DNA of 64,000 nt from Sphingobacteriales bacterium JAD_PAG50586_3 (GCA_023213195.1 CP096135.1:2600842-2664841), one strand, 5' to 3'. Counted from the first letter of the stretch, positions 40,860 to 50,870 are shown. Program-made: numbers and translations. Notes: generated by a model not told the origin, from the letters alone.

Positions 40860-41493
40860 TTACTTTATATACTCATAGCTTTCAACCCCTTTAGCTGCAA
40901 CAAGGTGTATGCTTAGCTTGCCTTTTACATCATTTAAGTATGTTACTATGGGTGTGTTAGGGTCTGCGTTTACCCGCATAATATAACCATCGCCAAAGCC
41001 TACGCCCATTTGGTCTACCGCATAGGTATGCAGTGTAAGCGATCCTTTATCAACCGTAATATCTTCCTGCTGAAAACCTATTCTGCCAAAGGGAATAGTT
41101 GTATTGTCAGAAAAACTAATAGGTATAGATGTAGTATCTTCTGTAATTCCGGCTTTAGAGTTTTGCTCAAGCTGTTGTATAGGTTTAAACATATCGTCGG
41201 GCAGTACCAATAACGACCCTCGGCCACCGTTACTAAGGCAAAAAATAATCGTATTTGAAATATTCCTCTTTACTATTATTACCTAACGATGTAAATCCTT
41301 TTAACGTACCATCAGTGTTTTTGTAACTTATTCTAAATGGCTTAAGGTCTATAATTGTAACAGTAAGGTCGTAAACCATTCCGTTTTCATCAACCTGATA
41401 AGTAAGCTCAGCACCTTTCTTCAACTTAAAAGAGTTTTGGGCTTGTGCAACAAAGCACATTAATAAAGCAAAGGCTAAAAGCAGATTTTTCAT
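40860..41493 (-). CDS. Exported hypothetical protein, frameshifted near 41240
   Basis: About 211 residues with signal peptide MKNLLLAFALLMCFVAQAQ (ATG 41493 chosen for this reason). The mature part begins FKLKKGAELTYQVDENGMVY and includes KPFRISYKNTDGT, VLPDDMFKPIQQL and VDKGSLTLHTYAVDQMG. The GAxLxYxV start resembles DUF3108-like beta proteins of Bacteroidota envelopes; the match is weak. One extra T in the six-T run at 41236-41241 breaks the frame between YDYF and CLSNGGRGSLLVLPDD. Function unknown. Confidence 0.65.
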
Positions 41494-41598
41494 TTTCAAC
41501 AAGTGTTTCTTCAAAAGTAAAATTAAAACCATTAACGGGAGTTGCCATTATAAATTTTATTGCCTTACTTGCCGTTGGATTTAATGGATATATAATTA

Positions 41599-42685
41599 TG
41601 CTCGTAGGAGTACCTAAAGAGCTGAAAGAGGGGAAAAGCGCGTTGCGCTTACGCCCGACTCTGTAAAACAGCTTATTGCCAAAGGTTTTAGGGTGGCCAT
41701 AGAACAAGGCGCCGGTTTATCATCATACATAAAAGATGAAGAATACCTCGCCGTAAATGCCGAGGTGGTTCCTGATAAACACGCACTATACTCGCAAGCC
41801 GATGTAGTGGTTAAAGTAAACGCCCCCGCAACAGAAGAAATTGCCATGATGAAGCAAGGCGCTGCCTTACTTTGTTTTATGTATGCCCACTCTAACCCGC
41901 AGTTGGTAGAGGCCCTGGCAGCGCATAAAATAAATGGCTTTTCGGTAGATGCTATTCCGCGTATATCTCGGGCCCAAAAAATGGACGCATTAAGCTCTCA
42001 GGCTAACCTTGCGGGGTACAAAGCGGTGCTGTTGGGTGCCAATGCGCTGGGTAAAATATTCCCCATGCTTATGACAGCCGCCGGAACAATAAAACCATCT
42101 AAGGTGGTAATATTTGGTGCCGGTGTTGCAGGCTTGCAAGCCTTAGCTACGGCTAAACGCTTGGGGGCTATTGTTGAGGTAACTGATATAAGGCCTGAGA
42201 CCAAAGAGCAGATTCTATCGCTGGGCGGTAAGTTTATAGAAGTAGCAGGCGATGATTCTATTAAAACAGAAGGCGGCTATGTTAAAGATGTAAGCGCAGA
42301 CTTTTTGCGTAAGCAACAGGAAACAGTGGCCCGCCACGTTGCCGATACTGATATAGTTATTACCACAGCCCTTATTCCCGGTAAAAAAGCACCCCTGCTG
42401 GTTACTGCCGATATGGTTAAGAGCATGCGCTTAGGCTCTGTTATAGTCGACATGGCTGTGGAGCAGGGCGGCAACTGTGAGTTAAGTGAAGCAGGCAAAA
42501 CGGTTGTAAAAGAAGGTGTTACAATAGTGGGTGAACCTAACTTACCATCGCTACTGCCGCTAAATGCCAGCCAGTTGTACGCTAAAAACATATTTGAATT
42601 CTTAACCCATCTGGCAACTAAAGACGGGTTAAAGTTTGAAATGGAAGAAGAAATAACCAAGGCAAGCCTTGTAAACAAAGCATAA
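41599..42685 (+). CDS. pntAA: NAD(P) transhydrogenase alpha subunit 1, frameshifted near 41635
   Basis: NAD(H)-binding domain I of proton-translocating transhydrogenase, which exchanges hydride between NADH and NADP+ using the proton gradient. About 362 residues. Start MLVGVPKELKEG; then a lost G in GGGG (41631-41634) and EKRVALTPDSVKQLIAKGF in the next frame. Later blocks are SVDAIPRISRAQKMDALSSQ, the Rossmann VVIFGAGVAGLQALATAKRLGA and EVTDIRPETKEQ, and VDMAVEQGGNCELSE. It is followed 5 nt later by pntAB and then pntB, the three-gene split arrangement known in many bacteria. Confidence 0.94.
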
Positions 42686-42690
42686 AGGGT

Positions 42691-43002
42691 ATGAAAGAAC
42701 TGATTCATTTTTTAGGAGAGAACATACAAATGCTCTACATACTCATCCTAAGCATTTTTGTGGGGATAGAGGTTATAGGCCGCGTACCATCGGTACTGCA
42801 CACACCGCTTATGAGCGGCGCTAATGCCATACACGGTGTGGTAATTGTAGGCGCTATTATAGTAATGCTTGATACAGCAGACGATAATTACTTTGGCCTG
42901 GCTTTAGGCTTTTTGGCCGTAGTGCTGGGCACACTAAATGTTGTGGGTGGTTTTGTGGTTACCGACCGAATGCTTGAAATGTTTAAAAAGAAAAAGAAGT
43001 AG
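42691..43002 (+). CDS. pntAB: NAD(P) transhydrogenase alpha subunit 2 (membrane)
   Basis: A 103-residue membrane subunit with three to four helices. Typical blocks are IFVGIEVIGRVPSVLHTPLM, SGANAIHGVVIVGAIIVM and GFLAVVLGTLNVVGGFVVTDRML, with the conserved SGxNAIHG. It forms half of the proton channel (domain II) with pntB. Intact, and 3 nt from pntB. The lysine tail FKKKKK is usual for this subunit. Confidence 0.95.
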   Translation: MKELIHFLGENIQMLYILILSIFVGIEVIGRVPSVLHTPLMSGANAIHGVVIVGAIIVMLDTADDNYFGLALGFLAVVLGTLNVVGGFVVTDRMLEMFKKKKK

Positions 43003-43005
43003 GCT

Positions 43006-44399
43006 ATGGTTACTGAGATATACATTCTATACATCATTTACCTTATAGCCTCGGTTTGTTTTGTTGTAGGCTTAAAAATGCTGTCGGGTCCTGAAACTGC
43101 CCGTAATGGTAACCTTGTTGTTGCAGCCGGTATGTTCCTGACTATAGTAGGCACTATATTTATTCACCCGGGCCTGAAGTAAGCGGTTTTAAATACGCGC
43201 TAATTTTTGGTGGTATAGCCATTGGTACTATTGTAGGCTGGCTTACGGCTAAAAAGGTACAAATGACCAAGATGCCCGAGCTGGTATCGCTGTTTAACGG
43301 TATGGGTGGTGCCTGCGCGGCATTAATATCTTTGGTAGAATACCCGCATTATGCTGATAACAAGCTTAGCCTGCTAACCATTGCGTTGGGTTTATTAATT
43401 GGCAGCATATCGTTTTCCGGTAGTATTATAGCCTATTTAAAACTGAATGGCACGTTGAATAAGCCTATTCGTCTGCCATCATACAACATACTAAACGCCG
43501 TGTTGGTGTTGGTTTGCTTTGGGTTGATACTGGGTATGGTGTTTGTGCCTGCCTTAAACAACCAGGCCATGCTATTGGTATTGTTAACCCTATCGTTACT
43601 ATACGGGGTACTGTTTGTATTGCCTATTGGCGGTGCTGATATGCCGGTGGTAATATCGTTATTAAACTCGTTTACCGGTGTAGCTGCGGCTTTTGGTGGC
43701 TTTTTATACAACAACCAGGTAATGCTTACCGGTGGTATATTGGTAGGCTCTGCAGGTACGTTGCTAACCATTGTAATGTGCCGCGCCATGAACCGCCCAC
43801 TTTTTAACGTAGTGTTTGGTGCTTTTGGTGGTGGTGCTGCCGCGGTTGATAATTCTACCGCCGGTGGTTCTGTTAAAGATATTTCTACTGCCGATTTAGC
43901 TACCCTTATGTTCTATTCTAAAAAGGTGGTTATTGTGCCCGGTTACGGATTGGCTGTTGCACAGGCGCAGCAAATTATCCGCGAGCTGGAAAATATACTG
44001 GAGGCTAATGGGGTAGAGGTGAAGTATGCCATACACCCCGTTGCAGGCCGTATGCCCGGCCACATGAATGTACTGTTGGCAGAATCTAACGTACCGTACG
44101 AAAAGTTAGTAGAGATGGACGAGATAAACCCCGAATTTCCATCAACCGACGTAGTGTTTGTAGTAGGCGCTAACGATGTGGTAAACCCTGCCGCTAAAAC
44201 TAACCCCGCCAGCCCTATATACGGCATGCCTATACTGGATGTTGAACAAGCTGCCCATATTGTAGTAAACAAACGCAGTATGAATGCCGGTTATGCGGGT
44301 ATTGATAATGAACTATTCTACAACCCTAAAACCAGCATGCTATTTGGCGATGCTAAAAAGGCATTAACCGACTTGGTGAATGAGTTGAAGCAGATGTAG
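43006..44399 (+). CDS. pntB: NAD(P) transhydrogenase beta subunit, frameshifted near 43170
   Basis: Membrane domain II plus NADP(H)-binding domain III of transhydrogenase, about 464 residues. It starts at ATG 43006 (MVTEIYILYIIYLIASVCFV). After GLKMLSGPETARNGN a lost C in CACCCGGG (43167-43174) shifts the frame; it resumes GPEVSGFKYALIFGGIAIGT. Then come MTKMPELVSLFNGMGGACAA and, in domain III, VVIVPGYGLAVAQAQQ, HPVAGRMPGHMNVLLAE, VFVVGANDVVNPAA and KRSMNAGYAGIDNELFY. All NADP motifs are present. Confidence 0.95.
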
Positions 44400-44403
44400 T
44401 ACC

Positions 44404-44894
44404 ATGGTATTTTTAGATATCATAGTAGGGTACTATTTGCCTAATATTTCAGGCTGGCTTTTTTGCTAGTTGTTTTAGTAATTGAGTCAGTACTGCTATC
44501 AAAAATCCTGACTCAGACTTGGTATAATCAACGGGTGTATTTGATAGTAATTATATCAAATATCTTAACAAGTACTATTGGATTGTTATTGTTTGATAAG
44601 CACCTTAGTGGTGGATATCTATTGGATTGGTTGCCCGTTTATTATTATCGGGGACATATAAGAGAATTAAATAATACAATAAGTATTTTTATAGAAGCCT
44701 TTCTTCTTACACTTACTATCGAATCTGCCTTTAATTATTTCTTACTTAGAAAAGAATACACTTTTAAGAAGATTGTTTCAGGAACCTTTTGGGTAAATCT
44801 GTTTACCTATATAGTTGCTGCCGGCTTATTTGTTTTATTAGTACACCTAGGGGCTTTAGTTAGTGATTGGCACTATGTGGATCAAAGAAATTAA
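44404..44894 (+). CDS. Small polytopic membrane protein, frameshifted near 44461
   Basis: About 163 residues with four predicted helices (LLVVLVIESVLLSKILTQ, VYLIVIISNILTSTIGLLLF, NTISIFIEAFLLTLTIESAF, TFWVNLFTYIVAAGLFVLLV). It starts at ATG 44404, 4 nt after the pntB stop. A lost T in the six-T run at 44459-44464 breaks the frame after ISGWLF; the next frame continues LLVVLVIE. I recognise no family. It precedes arr by 5 nt, so pntB, this gene and arr may form one transcript. Function unknown. Confidence 0.6.
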
Positions 44895-44899
44895 TATTA

Positions 44900-45303
44900 A
44901 TGAACACAACCACCCCAACATACTACCACGGCACTAAAGCCGATTTACAAATTGGCGACCTGATTGAAGTTGGTAAAACATCTAACTACGGCTCTCGCCG
45001 TGTGGCTAAGTACATTTATTTAACCGCCACCTTAGATGCAGCCATTTGGGGTGCCGAACTTGCCCAGGGGAAGGCCGCCAGCGTATTTACATTGTAGAAC
45101 CTACAGGCCCCATAGAAGACGACCCTAATTTAACAGATAAGAAATTCCCCGGTAACCCTACGAAATCGTACCGGTCGCAGCACCCGTTTAAGGTTGTGGG
45201 TGAGGTTGCTGAGTGGCAGGGACATTCACCAGAACAACTTAAAGCAATGAAGGATAATCTTGAGCGGCTTAGGCAACAAGGGATAGAGGCTATTGAGGAT
45301 TAG
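44900..45303 (+). CDS. arr: Rifamycin ADP-ribosyltransferase, frameshifted near 45070
   Basis: Transfers ADP-ribose from NAD+ to the 23-hydroxyl of rifamycins, inactivating the drug in the cytoplasm. About 134 residues, the usual length. Signatures are TYYHGTKADLQIGDLIEVG, YIYLTATLDAAIWGAELA, the block GEGRQRIYIVEPTGPIEDDP and NLTDKKFPGNPTKSYRSQHP. A lost G in GGGG (45067-45070) shifts the frame just before GEGRQR. Chromosomal arr copies occur in many soil and water bacteria; no integron or mobile element is visible here. ATG at 44900 is the standard start. Confidence 0.9.
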
Positions 45304-45323
45304 TGTAGACCCCCATCCTAAAT

Positions 45324-45345
45324 CCTTCCCCCTTAAAGGGGAAGG
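45324..45345. repeat. REP-like palindrome
   Basis: CCTTCCCC / GGGGAAGG arms with a short A/T loop, just past the arr stop. Same purine-rich/pyrimidine-rich arm type as the other dispersed palindromes. Confidence 0.6.
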
Positions 45346-45404
45346 ACTTTAATATCTATTCAAGGGAGTAATCCAATAGAAAAGGTATTTTTGCAGAATA
45401 AATT

Positions 45405-45433
45405 CCTCTCCTTTAGGAGAGGGTAGGGTGAGG
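45405..45433 (+). repeat. REP-like palindrome with GGTGAGG tail at nadC start
   Basis: CTCTCCT / AGGAGAG hairpin, then GGTAGGGTGAGG. The terminal AGG lies 6 nt before the nadC ATG at Shine-Dalgarno distance. Confidence 0.7.
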
Positions 45434-45439
45434 TAAATT

Positions 45440-46294
45440 ATGTTAGAACAATACAAATCTCAAATAGAACGCCTTATTGATTTAGCCATTGAGGAGGATA
45501 TAGGCGATGGTGACCACTCGGCGTTGAGCAGTATTCCGGCTGATGCCATTGGCAAGGCCAAACTGTTGGTTAAAGATGAAGGGATATTAGCGGGCGTTGA
45601 GCTGGCTTTGTTCATTTTCAATAAGATAGACAATCAACTTAAAGTGGAAGTGCTGCTGAATGATGGCGCTACTGTTAAGCATGGAGATATTGCCTTTTAT
45701 GTAACCGGCAGTGAGCGTAGCATACTTCAAGCCGAGCGTTTGGTGCTTAACTTTATGCAGCGTATGAGTGGTATTGCCACCACTACCAATCGCCTGGTTA
45801 AACTTATTGAGGGAACTAATTGCAAGTTGCTTGATACCCGCAAAACCACCCCGGGCTTACGGATTATTGAAAAATGGGCGGTTAAGATAGGAGGGGGACA
45901 CAACCATCGTGTGGGCCTGTACGATATGATTATGCTAAAGGATAACCATGTTGACTATTGCGGCGGTATTGAAAAGGCTATTGATGCAGCTAATAAGTAC
46001 CTTACCGATACAGGCAAAAAACTGGCTGTTGAAGTAGAGACCCGCAACATTTCTGATGTGGAGCGTGTTATAGCCCACGGAGGGGTGCAGCGCATTATGA
46101 TTGATAATTTTAGTGTGGAAGATGCCCATAAGGCGGTAAGCCTTATCAACCATATGGTTGAGGTTGAGGCATCGGGCGGGATAACAGAAGCAACCCTTAG
46201 GCAGTATGCCGAAACGGGCGTTGATTTTATATCGGTTGGCGCGCTAACCCACTCGGTTAAAAGCCTTGATTTGAGTTTGAAAGCAGCAGTATGA
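45440..46294 (+). CDS. nadC: Nicotinate-nucleotide pyrophosphorylase
   Basis: Converts quinolinate and PRPP to nicotinate mononucleotide in de novo NAD synthesis. 284 residues, normal length. Motifs are DLAIEEDIGDGDHSA, ERLVLNFMQRMSGIATTTNRLV, LLDTRKTTPGLRIIEKWAVK (substrate-binding R, K and H residues), GGGHNHRVGLYDMIMLKDNH, VEVETRN, IMIDNF and EASGGITEATLRQYAETGVD. The gene is intact. The start ATG 45440 follows a REP-like repeat whose tail may supply the ribosome-binding site. Its TGA overlaps the ATG of yihY-like gene (ATGA). Confidence 0.96.
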   Translation: MLEQYKSQIERLIDLAIEEDIGDGDHSALSSIPADAIGKAKLLVKDEGILAGVELALFIFNKIDNQLKVEVLLNDGATVKHGDIAFYVTGSERSILQAERLVLNFMQRMSGIATTTNRLVKLIEGTNCKLLDTRKTTPGLRIIEKWAVKIGGGHNHRVGLYDMIMLKDNHVDYCGGIEKAIDAANKYLTDTGKKLAVEVETRNISDVERVIAHGGVQRIMIDNFSVEDAHKAVSLINHMVEVEASGGITEATLRQYAETGVDFISVGALTHSVKSLDLSLKAAV

Positions 46295-47258
46295 GTAAAA
46301 AGTGGTATAAAAGGCCCTTAGAAGAAGTAGTACCGGAAACCAAAGTGTTTTTGGTAGCAAAGAGCGTGCTTAGTCGCATTGTTTTGCCGGGTTTCCATGG
46401 GTTGCCACTGTGGTATGTGCTTTCGTTTTTTACCAGGGGCTGCAACATGGCTCCTTAGGTATGCGGGCTGCCGCGCTATCGTACAACTTTTTCCTAGCTA
46501 TTTTTCCCGCCATACTGTTCTTTTTTACCCTGATACCGTATTTACCCATTGATAACCTTACCGCCGAGGTTTTACAGCTAATGCGCGATGTGTTGCCCGA
46601 GGATATTTATAAAGTATCGGCCGGTACCATAGTAGATATTGTAAGCATAAAGCGTACAGGCCTATTATCGCTGGTGCTTTTTACATCGTTATACTTCGCA
46701 TCAAGCGGCATCACCTCTATTATACAGGCATTTAACAGCACTTTTCATACCATAGAAAGGCGCAAATGGTGGCAGCAGCGGGTGGTCTCACTAAGCCTTA
46801 CTTTAATGGGCTTTTTATCGGTAATAATGGTGGCTATGCTATTCTTGTTTAGCGATATTGCCGTGGCATCGTTTATGAATAAGCAGATGGTAAACAAGTC
46901 GGTAGTTGAGGTATTGGTAAATATTATAAAGCTTTTATTTGCCGTGGTTATGACATTTTTGGGCATATCATCGCTCTATTTTTACGGTCCATCTAAACGC
47001 AAAGGGCACTTTAAGTTTTTCTCGCCGGGTAGTATTGTGGCTACCGTGCTGTTTATGGCATCATCGTATGGGTTCTCGGTGTACCTTACCTATTTTAATA
47101 GCTATAATAAGCTTTATGGCTCTATAGGTACCATAATCCTGTTACTGGTTTGGATAAACCTGAATGCCTGGGTGCTATTACTGGGCTTTGAATTAAACGC
47201 GAGTATACGTTCGGCTAGGCATACAAAAGATGCTACACCTGAACCAACTGACAATTGA
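46291..47258 (+). CDS. YihY/BrkB-family membrane protein, frameshifted near 46429
   Basis: Inner-membrane protein of the YihY (once called RNase BN) family, about 322 residues and six helices. It starts SKKWYKRPLEEVVPETKVFL and, after the break, FYQGLQHGSLGMRAAALSYN, FFLAIFPAILFFFTLIPYLP, LYFASSGITSIIQAFNSTFH, the charged WWQQRVVSLSLTLMGF and the end INLNAWVLLLGFELNASIRS. A lost T in the six-T run at 46426-46431 causes the shift. It is translationally coupled to nadC by a 4-nt overlap. The function of the family is unresolved. Confidence 0.87.
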
Positions 47259-47270
47259 CAATTGTCAATT
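47253..47270. repeat. Perfect palindrome at convergent gene ends
   Basis: 18-nt perfect inverted repeat AATTGACAATTGTCAATT overlapping the yihY-like stop, 8 nt before the end of the convergent DUF4783 gene. It may act as a weak terminator. Confidence 0.5.
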
Positions 47271-47278
47271 CACAATTA

Positions 47279-47675
47279 TTATTTCGCTTCGATATTAAAT
47301 TGCTGGATTAGCATAGTTCCGCTGATGTTCTTTAGCAGATAATATACTCTGGTAGGTTTCTCCGGCTGTAGTTGTTAGCGAACCAATACAATATTGCGCG
47401 CCACCGGGTTGGGTGCTTTTGTGTTTAAGAGTGTAGCCATTTGGCCTGTGCTTGTTAAAAAAGTCTTGCACAACCAGTTCAGCCTGCTGTTTGCTATACA
47501 TGCCTTCTTTATCCAAAATAGTTAAATCTACATTGGCAGCAAAGTAAACAGATAGCGATTTGGCGTTGCCCGAACGGACAGCCTTGCCAATTTCTTCATA
47601 TATATCCATAGGTTCAGGTTCTGGCGCAAACGCCGAAACAATAACAACCAGGGCAATCAAAAGAATGTTTTTCAT
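47279..47675 (-). CDS. DUF4783 exported protein, frameshifted near 47350
   Basis: A 131-residue NTF2-like protein with signal peptide MKNILLIALVVIVSAFAPEP. The DUF4783 pattern follows: IGKAVRSGNAKSLSVYFAAN, VDLTILDKEGMYSKQQAELV and VQDFFNKHRPNGYTLKHKS. The C-terminus is lost after GETY unless one C is removed from TACCAG (47348-47354); it then reads RVYYLLKNISGTMLIQQFNI. The family is confined mostly to Bacteroidota and is commonly near nadC and rlmH, as here. Function unknown. Confidence 0.82.
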
Positions 47676-47742
47676 GTTTTTTGAGTAATCAAAGTAGAAA
47701 ATTACAATAATTGCGCCAAATATGTAATAAATTTATTTTCAA

Positions 47743-48210
47743 ATGAAAATAGTGCTATTAGCCGTTGGCAAAACTAAGGAGAAATATCTACAAGAAGGGG
47801 TAGAGGAGTATGTAAAACGCCTTGGGCGCTTTGCTACTTTTGAAATTGTTGTGGTGCCCGAGGGCAAGACCACCGATGCTAACCTTAACAGGCAAAAAGA
47901 GGGCGAAGCCATTTTAGCTAAGGTTGATAAAACCGATTACCTGGTGTTGCTTGATGAAAAGGGTAAGCAGTTTACATCAGAAAAATTTGCAGCCTATATA
48001 GATAACAAAGCCGCATTTGGGACTAAAACCCTGGTGTTTGCCATTGGCGGCGCCTTTGGGTTTTCCGATAAGGTATATGACAGGGCCGCTGAAAAAATAG
48101 CACTATCAGAAATGACCTTCTCCCACCAAATGGTCCGGCTGTTTTTTACCGAGCAGTTGTACAGGGCCTTTACTATAATAAAAGGACACCCATATCATAA
48201 TGAAGGGTAG
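47743..48210 (+). CDS. rlmH: 23S rRNA pseudouridine-1915 N3-methyltransferase
   Basis: SPOUT-fold enzyme that methylates pseudouridine 1915 of 23S rRNA on the assembled 70S ribosome. 155 residues, the family size. It begins MKIVLLAVGKTKEKYLQEGV, has LLDEKGKQFTSEKFA and the knotted SAM site VFAIGGAFGFSDKVYD, and ends LSEMTFSHQMVRLFFTEQLYRAFTIIKGHPYHNE in pieces matching the family tail. Intact. The conserved nadC, YihY, DUF4783, rlmH neighbourhood supports the call. Confidence 0.96.
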   Translation: MKIVLLAVGKTKEKYLQEGVEEYVKRLGRFATFEIVVVPEGKTTDANLNRQKEGEAILAKVDKTDYLVLLDEKGKQFTSEKFAAYIDNKAAFGTKTLVFAIGGAFGFSDKVYDRAAEKIALSEMTFSHQMVRLFFTEQLYRAFTIIKGHPYHNEG

Positions 48211-48275
48211 ATTAAAATGAAAAATAAAAAATGAGAAATGAAAATCTTTCAGATTTCAGATTTCAATTTTCGGAT

Positions 48276-49450
48276 TTATCCTTTTAGCGGTTTCGCATAC
48301 GATACCACTTCCTTGTCAGTAATATTCTTATCGCTAAGTATCACCAAACGTTCTATCACGTTGCGGAACTCGCGGATGTTGCCGGTCCAATCGTATTTCT
48401 GTAACTCAACCAATGCATCGGGAGTGATTTTTTCAACGCCATGCCGTAGTCGTTGCAAATCAGTTTTAAAAAATGGTCAGCCAGCATAGGTATATCCTCT
48501 TTGCGCTGGTTTAGCGATGGTACGTGGATAAGTATCACACTCAACCTATGGTAAAGGTCTTCGCGGAAGTTGCCTTTTTCAATTTCCTTTTGCAGGTTTT
48601 TATTGGTGGCCGCAACCACACGCACATCTACCTGCAGCTCTTTCTCGCCACCTACACGCATTACCTTGCTCTCTTGCAAGGCACGTAGCACCTTTGCTTG
48701 TGCAGACAGGCTCATATCGCCAATCTCATCAAGAAACAAAGTGCCGCCGTGGGCTTGCTCAAAGCTGCCTTTGCGTTGTTTTATAGCCGATGTAAATGCA
48801 CCTTTCTCGTGCCCAAACAATTCGCTTTCTATTAGTTCAGAGGGTATAGCTGCGCAGTTAACCTCTACAAACGCCCCGTGGGCACGGTTGCTTTTTTCGT
48901 GCAGGTGGCGGGCCACCAGCTCTTTACCCGTACCGTTTTCGCCGGTAATAAGTACGCGCGCCTCGGTAGTAGCAACGCGGTCTATCATATCCTTAATCTG
49001 CTTTATGGCGGCGCTGTCGCCAATCATATCGTAGGTTTTAGATATTTTGCGCTTAAGCACCTTGGTTTCGGTAACCAGGCTTTGGCGCTCTAAGGCATTG
49101 CGCACGGTAATAAGCAGACGGTTAAGGTCTAAGGGTTTCGATATAAAATCGTAAGCCCCTTTTTTAATTGCTCCAACTGCGGTATCAATATCCGCATGGC
49201 CCGATATCATAATAACAGGTATATCCGGCTGAATTTCTAAAATCCTGTCCAATACATCAATGCCATCCATTTTAGGCATTTTTATATCGCAAAGTACAAG
49301 GTCGTAAGTGCCTTTTTTAAGCAGTTCAAGGCCCTCAATACCATCGGGAGCTTCGGCAACAATAAACTTTTCGTACTCAAAAATATCTTTAAGCGCGTTA
49401 CGTATTGGGCGCTCATCATCTATAACCAGTATTTTACTTTCTTCAGCCAT
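48276..49450 (-). CDS. Sigma-54-dependent response regulator without HTH, frameshifted near 48431
   Basis: NtrC-type regulator of about 391 residues. Receiver (1-120): ILVIDDERPIRNAL, phospho-Asp in LVLCDIKMPKMDG, KPLDLNRL. AAA+ domain (about 140-375): Walker A GENGTGKELVARHLH, GAFTSA loop (HEKGAFTSAIKQRKGSFEQA), Walker B GTLFLDEIGDMS, and RVVAATN. The GAFTGA loop reads GAFTSA. A lost A in the six-A run at 48429-48434 breaks the frame before ITPDALVELQKYDWTGNIRE. The chain ends at KPLKG with no Fis-type helix-turn-helix, so it probably acts without its own DNA binding or with a partner. It overlaps ppx by 8 nt. Confidence 0.9.
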
Positions 49451-50455
49451 AATGTTCTGTATTTAACTCTTCTTTTGTTTGCTTGGCCTTGGGTTTGGCA
49501 GCCGCTTTAGGTGCAGGCTTGTCATCTTCCAGGTCTTGCATTATTTTATATAATATCCCCTCTTTTAATGAATACGAAGAGAGTACCATTTCGTGCATTT
49601 TAAGTTTGGTAATTATAAACTTAATAAAAATAACCGCTACCACAATCATCTCTACCCGCATAGCCGCCAGCCCTTTAATTTTAAGCCTTTCGTTGTAGTT
49701 AGATGTAAGAATCTGGTGATACATCTGCTCAAAATAATCAAGGTTAAAGGTATAATCTGTTTTAACCAAAGGGTTTTCAGGTGTGTGGAAACGGTGGTAA
49801 ATCATTTCTGCCAAACTATCAAAAGAACCCGACGAGCCAATTAATACATCGGTATCGTATTTATCCAACGCATCAAACAAAGGCTTTAACTCCTTTTTAA
49901 GGTATTGGTTTAATTCCTTTATCTCATCAGCCGTAATAGGTTCCGATGGGTTTATACGCTCCAAAAGGCGTGCCGCACCCAAATCAAAACTCTGTTTCCA
50001 AAATATTTTTTCTCGTTGGCAATAATAAACTCTGTGCTGCCACCGCCAATATCCATAACCAAGTGGCGTTTTTTGCCCATGGGATGGGCCTGGCGTACGC
50101 CATAGTAAATAAGCTCGGCCTCTTTAGCGCCCGATATTATCTTAACCTCAATGCCGGTTTCGGCCTCTATCTTTTTTACAAAACGTTTGCCGTTTTTGGC
50201 AGACCGTATGGCCGATGTGGCAAAGGCATATATCTTATCAACGTTAAACTTATCAATGTTCTGCTTGTGGAATTTCATGGCGTTTATGCCACGCAGAAAT
50301 GGGGTGTGCGATATCTCGTTGTTGTTGATGCCGCCCTCGCCTAGTTTTACGGGTATCTTATCTTTAAACAAGGGAACAAGCTGCCCCCGGCGACTAATCT
50401 CGGCTATTAGCAGTTTAAATGTATTTGTACCTAAGTCTATTACAGCTATTTTCAA
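49443..50455 (-). CDS. Ppx/GppA-family phosphatase, frameshifted near 50005
   Basis: Exopolyphosphatase / guanosine pentaphosphatase family, about 337 residues, N-terminal catalytic ASKHA domains only. Motifs: AVIDLGTNTFKLLIAE (phosphate 1), FATSAIRSAKNG, VMDIGGGSTEFIIAN (phosphate 2) and, after the break, IFWKQSFDLGAARLLERINP and LIGSSGSFDSLAEM. A lost A in the six-A run at 50007-50012 shifts the frame. The C-terminal tail is Lys/Ala-rich (PAPKAAAKPKAKQ). Acts on polyphosphate or pppGpp; which one is not clear from sequence. It is cotranscribed with the downstream response regulator. Confidence 0.9.
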
Positions 50456-50574
50456 TGCCTATGGGTTAGGGTGTAAATATAGGCAATTAGCTACTTAATT
50501 AACTGTAGAATTATAAGCTAATTTATAAACCACATAGACGCTTTAAACATAGCTTTTAGACTCCTGTCTATGTG

Positions 50575-50870
50575 CCTATGATTCTATGTGGTTATCATTT
50601 TTCAACATCTGAATAATTTACCACATAGGCACATAGAAACATAGTTTTTCCCGGGCTTTACTATATGCCTATGATTCTATGTGGTTATCATTTTTCAACA
50701 TCTGAATAATTTACCACATAGGCACATAGAAACATAGTTTTTCCCGGGCTTTACTATATGCCTATGATTCTATGTGGTTATCATTTTTCAACATCTGAAT
50801 AATTTACCACATAGGCACATAGAAACATAGTTTTTCCCGGGCTTTACTATATGCCTATGATTTTATGTGG
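50575..50870. repeat. 93-bp tandem repeat array with CTATGTG octamers
   Basis: Three consecutive units of 93 bp start at 50575, 50668 and 50761, and a partial fourth at 50854. The units are identical except in the truncated last one. Each holds inverted blocks built from octamer steps (CTATGTGG on one side, CCACATAG GCACATAG on the other), so each unit can form a hairpin. The degenerate unit at 50530-50574 is a related older copy. This explains the 480-nt gene-free gap 50456-50937. Confidence 0.92.

Noticed and set aside
44900-45303. arr read as a toxin of a toxin-antitoxin pair
   Set aside because: The sequence matches the drug-modifying Arr family closely, and the neighbouring membrane protein does not look like an antitoxin.
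50575-50870. CRISPR array
   Set aside because: The 93-bp units are identical along their whole length with no unique spacers, and no cas gene is near.
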